Assembly: GCA_041398225.1 (NCBI GenBank)
Contig: JAWKVD010000007.1
Span: 98,640 to 162,639, forward strand
Length of the DNA: 64,000 bases
Source: JAWKVD01 sp041398225
Lineage (GTDB): Bacteria; Pseudomonadota; Alphaproteobacteria; Caulobacterales; Hyphomonadaceae
Direction of reading: 5' to 3'
Positions within the stretch are counted from its first letter, which is position 1; each line of letters begins with the position of its first letter. The position numbers were made by a program, and so were the translations under genes. The notes under the pieces were generated by a model. That model saw only the letters and a list, made by a program, of their open reading frames with translations, was not told the DNA's origin and did no database searches. Shown here one piece after another: positions 61,615 to 64,000 of this stretch.

Positions 61615-61983
61615 TTGGCCCGTATCGCAGGCGTCAACATTCCGACCGGGAAGCGAGTTGAGATCGCCCTTCGGTATATCCACGGCATTGGCCCCGCCAT
61701 GGCCAAGGAAATCTGCGAGAAGGTGGGAATCGAGCCGGCGCGCCGGGTCAACCAGCTCACCGACGCGGAAGTCCTGAAGATTCGCGAGACGATCGACGGC
61801 GACTATCTGGTCGAGGGCGACCTGCGCCGCGAGACCGCGATGAACATCAAGCGCCTGATGGACCTTGGCTGCTATCGCGGCCTGCGCCATCGCCGCGGCC
61901 TGCCGGTCCGCGGTCAGCGCACTCACACCAACGCACGCACGCGCAAGGGCCCTGCGAAGGCCATTGCCGGCAAGAAGAAATAA
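61615..61983 (+). CDS. rpsM: 30S ribosomal protein S13
   Basis: 122 residues. The start codon is TTG at 61615, supported by AGGAGGGG 5 bases upstream. ARIAGVNIPTGKRVEIALRYIHGIG and the C-terminal RGLPVRGQRTHTNARTRKGP are conserved. Located in the 30S head beside S19. Confidence 0.97.
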   Translation: MARIAGVNIPTGKRVEIALRYIHGIGPAMAKEICEKVGIEPARRVNQLTDAEVLKIRETIDGDYLVEGDLRRETAMNIKRLMDLGCYRGLRHRRGLPVRGQRTHTNARTRKGPAKAIAGKKK

Positions 61984-61998
61984 GAAGGAGCAGGCTGC

Positions 61999-62388
61999 AT
62001 GGGTCGCGAGGCACAACGCGTCAAGCGCCGCGAGCGCAAGAACATCGCCTCTGGAGTGGCGCATGTGAACGCCAGCTTCAACAACACCATCATCACGATC
62101 ACGGATGCGCAGGGAAACACGATTTCCTGGTCCTCCGCCGGGTCGATGGGGTTCAAGGGTTCGCGTAAGTCCACGCCGTACGCCGCTCAGGTCGCCGCCG
62201 AAGACGCCGGCCGCAAGGCTCAGGAGCACGGCATGAAGACGCTTGAGGTTCTGGTTCACGGACCGGGCTCGGGCCGCGAGTCGGCGCTTCGCGCCCTGCA
62301 GACGGTCGGCTTCACCGTCACGACGATCCACGACACGACCTCCGTGCCGCACAATGGCTGCCGGCCGCCCAAGCGCCGCAGGGTCTAG
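61999..62388 (+). CDS. rpsK: 30S ribosomal protein S11
   Basis: 129 residues. FNNTIITITDAQGNTISWSSAGSMGFKGSRKSTPYAAQ is the core. The C terminus ends VPHNGCRPPKRRRV; the Asn-Gly there is the position known to form isoaspartate in E. coli S11. Platform protein of the 30S subunit. Confidence 0.97.
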   Translation: MGREAQRVKRRERKNIASGVAHVNASFNNTIITITDAQGNTISWSSAGSMGFKGSRKSTPYAAQVAAEDAGRKAQEHGMKTLEVLVHGPGSGRESALRALQTVGFTVTTIHDTTSVPHNGCRPPKRRRV

Positions 62389-62447
62389 GGCGACCAGTTA
62401 GAGACCAACTCCGCGGACACGAACAACAACGCTGAGAGGCAGACAAG

Positions 62448-63485
62448 ATGGCGACTCCCGCCGCTTCGGTGAACGACAAGAACTGGAAAGACCTCATCCG
62501 TCCCAACCGCCCGGTTGTGGAGCACGGACATGACGCGAACCGTCGCGCCAAACTGGTCATCGAGCCGCTTGAGCGCGGTTTCGGCACGACGCTGGGCAAC
62601 GCCTTGCGCCGCGTTCTGCTGTCTTCGCTTCAGGGCGCCGCGATCACCGGCGTTCAGATCGACGGCGTGGTCCACGAGTTCTCGTCCATCCCGGGCGTCC
62701 GCGAAGACGTCACCGACATCGTGCTGAACCTCAAGCGCGTCGCGATCCGCATGGTGTCCGACACGCCGAAGCGCATGACGCTGAAGGCCTCGACGCCGGG
62801 TCCCGTCACCGCCGGCATGATCGAGACCTCGGGCGACACCGAGATCCTCAACCCCGATCACGTGATCTGCCACCTCGACCAGGGCAACGAAGTCCGCATG
62901 GAATTCACGGTCGCCACCGGCAAGGGCTATGTCCCGGCCGACCGCAACCGCCCGGACGACGCGCCGCTCGGCTTCATCCCGGTCGACTCGATCTTCTCGC
63001 CGGTCGAGCGCGTCGGCGTTCAGGTCGAAGACACCCGCGCCGGCCAGGTGCTGGATTACGATAAACTGACGCTCGACGTTCAGACCGACGGTTCGGTCAC
63101 GCCGGAAAGCGCCGTGGCCTACGCCGCGCGCATCCTGCAGGACCAGCTCCAGCTCCTCATCACCTTCGACGAGCCGGTGGACACCGCCAAGGCCGACGAC
63201 GAGCCGGACCTGGGCTTCAACCCGGTTCTGCTCAAGAAGGTCGACGAGCTCGAGCTTTCGGTGCGTTCGGCCAACTGCCTGCGCAACGACAACATCGTCT
63301 ACATCGGCGACCTCATTCAGAAGTCGGAAGCGGAAATGCTCCGCACCCCAAACTTCGGCCGCAAATCGCTCAACGAGATCAAGGAAGTTCTCGCCGGCAT
63401 GGGCCTGCACCTCGGAATGGATGTGCAGAACTGGCCGCCGGAAAACATCGAAGACCTCGCCAAGAAATACGAAGACCACACCTAA
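62448..63485 (+). CDS. rpoA: DNA-directed RNA polymerase subunit alpha
   Basis: 345 residues. The N-terminal dimerisation domain has LERGFGTTLGNALRRVLLSSLQGAAIT. A linker leads to the C-terminal promoter-binding domain (RSANCLRNDNIVYIGDLIQKSEAEML and LNEIKEVLAGMGLHLGM). It binds UP elements and activators. Confidence 0.98.
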   Translation: MATPAASVNDKNWKDLIRPNRPVVEHGHDANRRAKLVIEPLERGFGTTLGNALRRVLLSSLQGAAITGVQIDGVVHEFSSIPGVREDVTDIVLNLKRVAIRMVSDTPKRMTLKASTPGPVTAGMIETSGDTEILNPDHVICHLDQGNEVRMEFTVATGKGYVPADRNRPDDAPLGFIPVDSIFSPVERVGVQVEDTRAGQVLDYDKLTLDVQTDGSVTPESAVAYAARILQDQLQLLITFDEPVDTAKADDEPDLGFNPVLLKKVDELELSVRSANCLRNDNIVYIGDLIQKSEAEMLRTPNFGRKSLNEIKEVLAGMGLHLGMDVQNWPPENIEDLAKKYEDHT

Positions 63486-63515
63486 CAGGAGGGCCCCGAT
63501 ACGGGGCCGAACGCC

Positions 63516-63938
63516 ATGCGCCACGGACTTGCGCTTCGCAAACTCAACCGCACGCACGAGCATCGCAAGGCGATGTTCGCGAACATGGCGGGTTCGCTGA
63601 TCCGCCACGAGCAGATCACCACGACTCTGCCCAAGGCGAAGGAACTCAAATCCGTCGTCGACAAGCTGATCACGCTTGGCAAGAAAGGCGACCTCACGGC
63701 CCGCCGTCTCGCCGCGTCTCAGCTCAAGGAAGACGAGCTGGTCAAGAAGCTCTTCGACACCCTTGGCGCGCGCTACAAGGACCGCAATGGCGGCTACACC
63801 CGCGTTCTGAAAGCCGGCTTCCGCAAGGGCGATAACGCGCCGCTCGCGGTGATCGAGCTGGTCGACCGCGACCCGGCCGCCAAAGGCGCCGAGGACAAGG
63901 CTCGCGCGGCCGCCATGGCCGAGATGGACGACGAATAG
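63516..63938 (+). CDS. rplQ: 50S ribosomal protein L17
   Basis: 140 residues. MRHGLALRKLNRTHEHRKAMFANMAGSLIRHEQI is the family start. A short Ala/Asp/Glu-rich C-terminal tail is present. Last gene of the alpha operon; a terminator follows. Confidence 0.97.
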   Translation: MRHGLALRKLNRTHEHRKAMFANMAGSLIRHEQITTTLPKAKELKSVVDKLITLGKKGDLTARRLAASQLKEDELVKKLFDTLGARYKDRNGGYTRVLKAGFRKGDNAPLAVIELVDRDPAAKGAEDKARAAAMAEMDDE

Positions 63939-63962
63939 TCGTTCGATCGACCGCGGAATTCG

Positions 63963-64000
63963 AAAGGCCGGTCCCTTGGGGCCGGCCTTTTCATTTTCTT
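63963..64000 (+). terminator. Rho-independent terminator after rplQ
   Basis: AAAGGCCGG (63963-63971) pairs with CCGGCCTTT (63982-63990), then TCATTTTCTT. It shares GGCCGGCCTTTTCATTTTC with the rplA terminator. It ends the S10-spc-alpha run at the window edge. Confidence 0.88.

Overview
This window is a gene-dense, GC-rich chromosomal core segment from an alphaproteobacterium. The order erpA<>dgt, SPOR protein, nagZ, scpA, scpB, tatABC, serS, surE, pcm, LysM/M23 protein, yajC, secD is the alphaproteobacterial arrangement. The sequence style, with lipoprotein-rich small genes, TTGCC/CTATA-type promoters and clustered GANTC sites, suggests a Caulobacterales/Hyphomonadaceae-like bacterium. That placement is an inference. 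I saw no insertion sequence, prophage, CRISPR array, tRNA or rRNA gene.

Layout. Positions 1-2154 hold the 3' part of valS. Positions 2224-15876 form an accessory stretch on both strands: a lipoprotein isoaspartyl peptidase, a DUF4336 protein, an aldo/keto reductase, two tandem paralogous lipoproteins, an Asp/Glu racemase, a DUF3137 protein, a secreted tail-collar/crystallin protein, a YqhA-type membrane protein, a GMC oxidoreductase, exonuclease III, an ExbD-like lipoprotein, a nitroreductase and a Tyr/Gly/Arg-rich lipoprotein. Positions 15919-31508 carry the conserved housekeeping block from erpA/dgt to yajC-secD: Fe-S insertion, dNTP control, peptidoglycan recycling, condensin partners, Tat export, seryl-tRNA synthesis, damage repair and cell-wall hydrolase control. 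Two genes usual in that block, argS and secF, are missing from their expected places.

Positions 31646-64000 are one long run of transcription and translation genes: secE-nusG, rplKA, rplJL, rpoBC, str (rpsL-rpsG-fusA-tuf), S10, spc (with secY and adk) and alpha (rpsM-rpsK-rpoA-rplQ). I can place promoter-like sequences and leader hairpins before rplK, rplJ, rpsL, rpsJ and rpsM. Terminators follow rplA, rpoC, tuf and rplQ. A membrane-protein gene sits between tuf and rpsJ.

Most unusual points: (1) ribosomal protein L4 (rplD) has an added C-terminal domain of about 105 residues that looks like a helix-hairpin-helix module; (2) a secreted protein appears to have a beta/gamma-crystallin domain inserted inside a phage tail-collar domain; (3) the end of scpA looks out of frame, and no stop separates the alternative frame from scpB; (4) a tandem pair of lipoproteins has TonB-C-like domains; (5) several ribosomal operon leaders can fold into mutually exclusive hairpins. 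I found no complete, clearly new multi-gene system. The L4 fusion and the collar/crystallin protein are the best leads.
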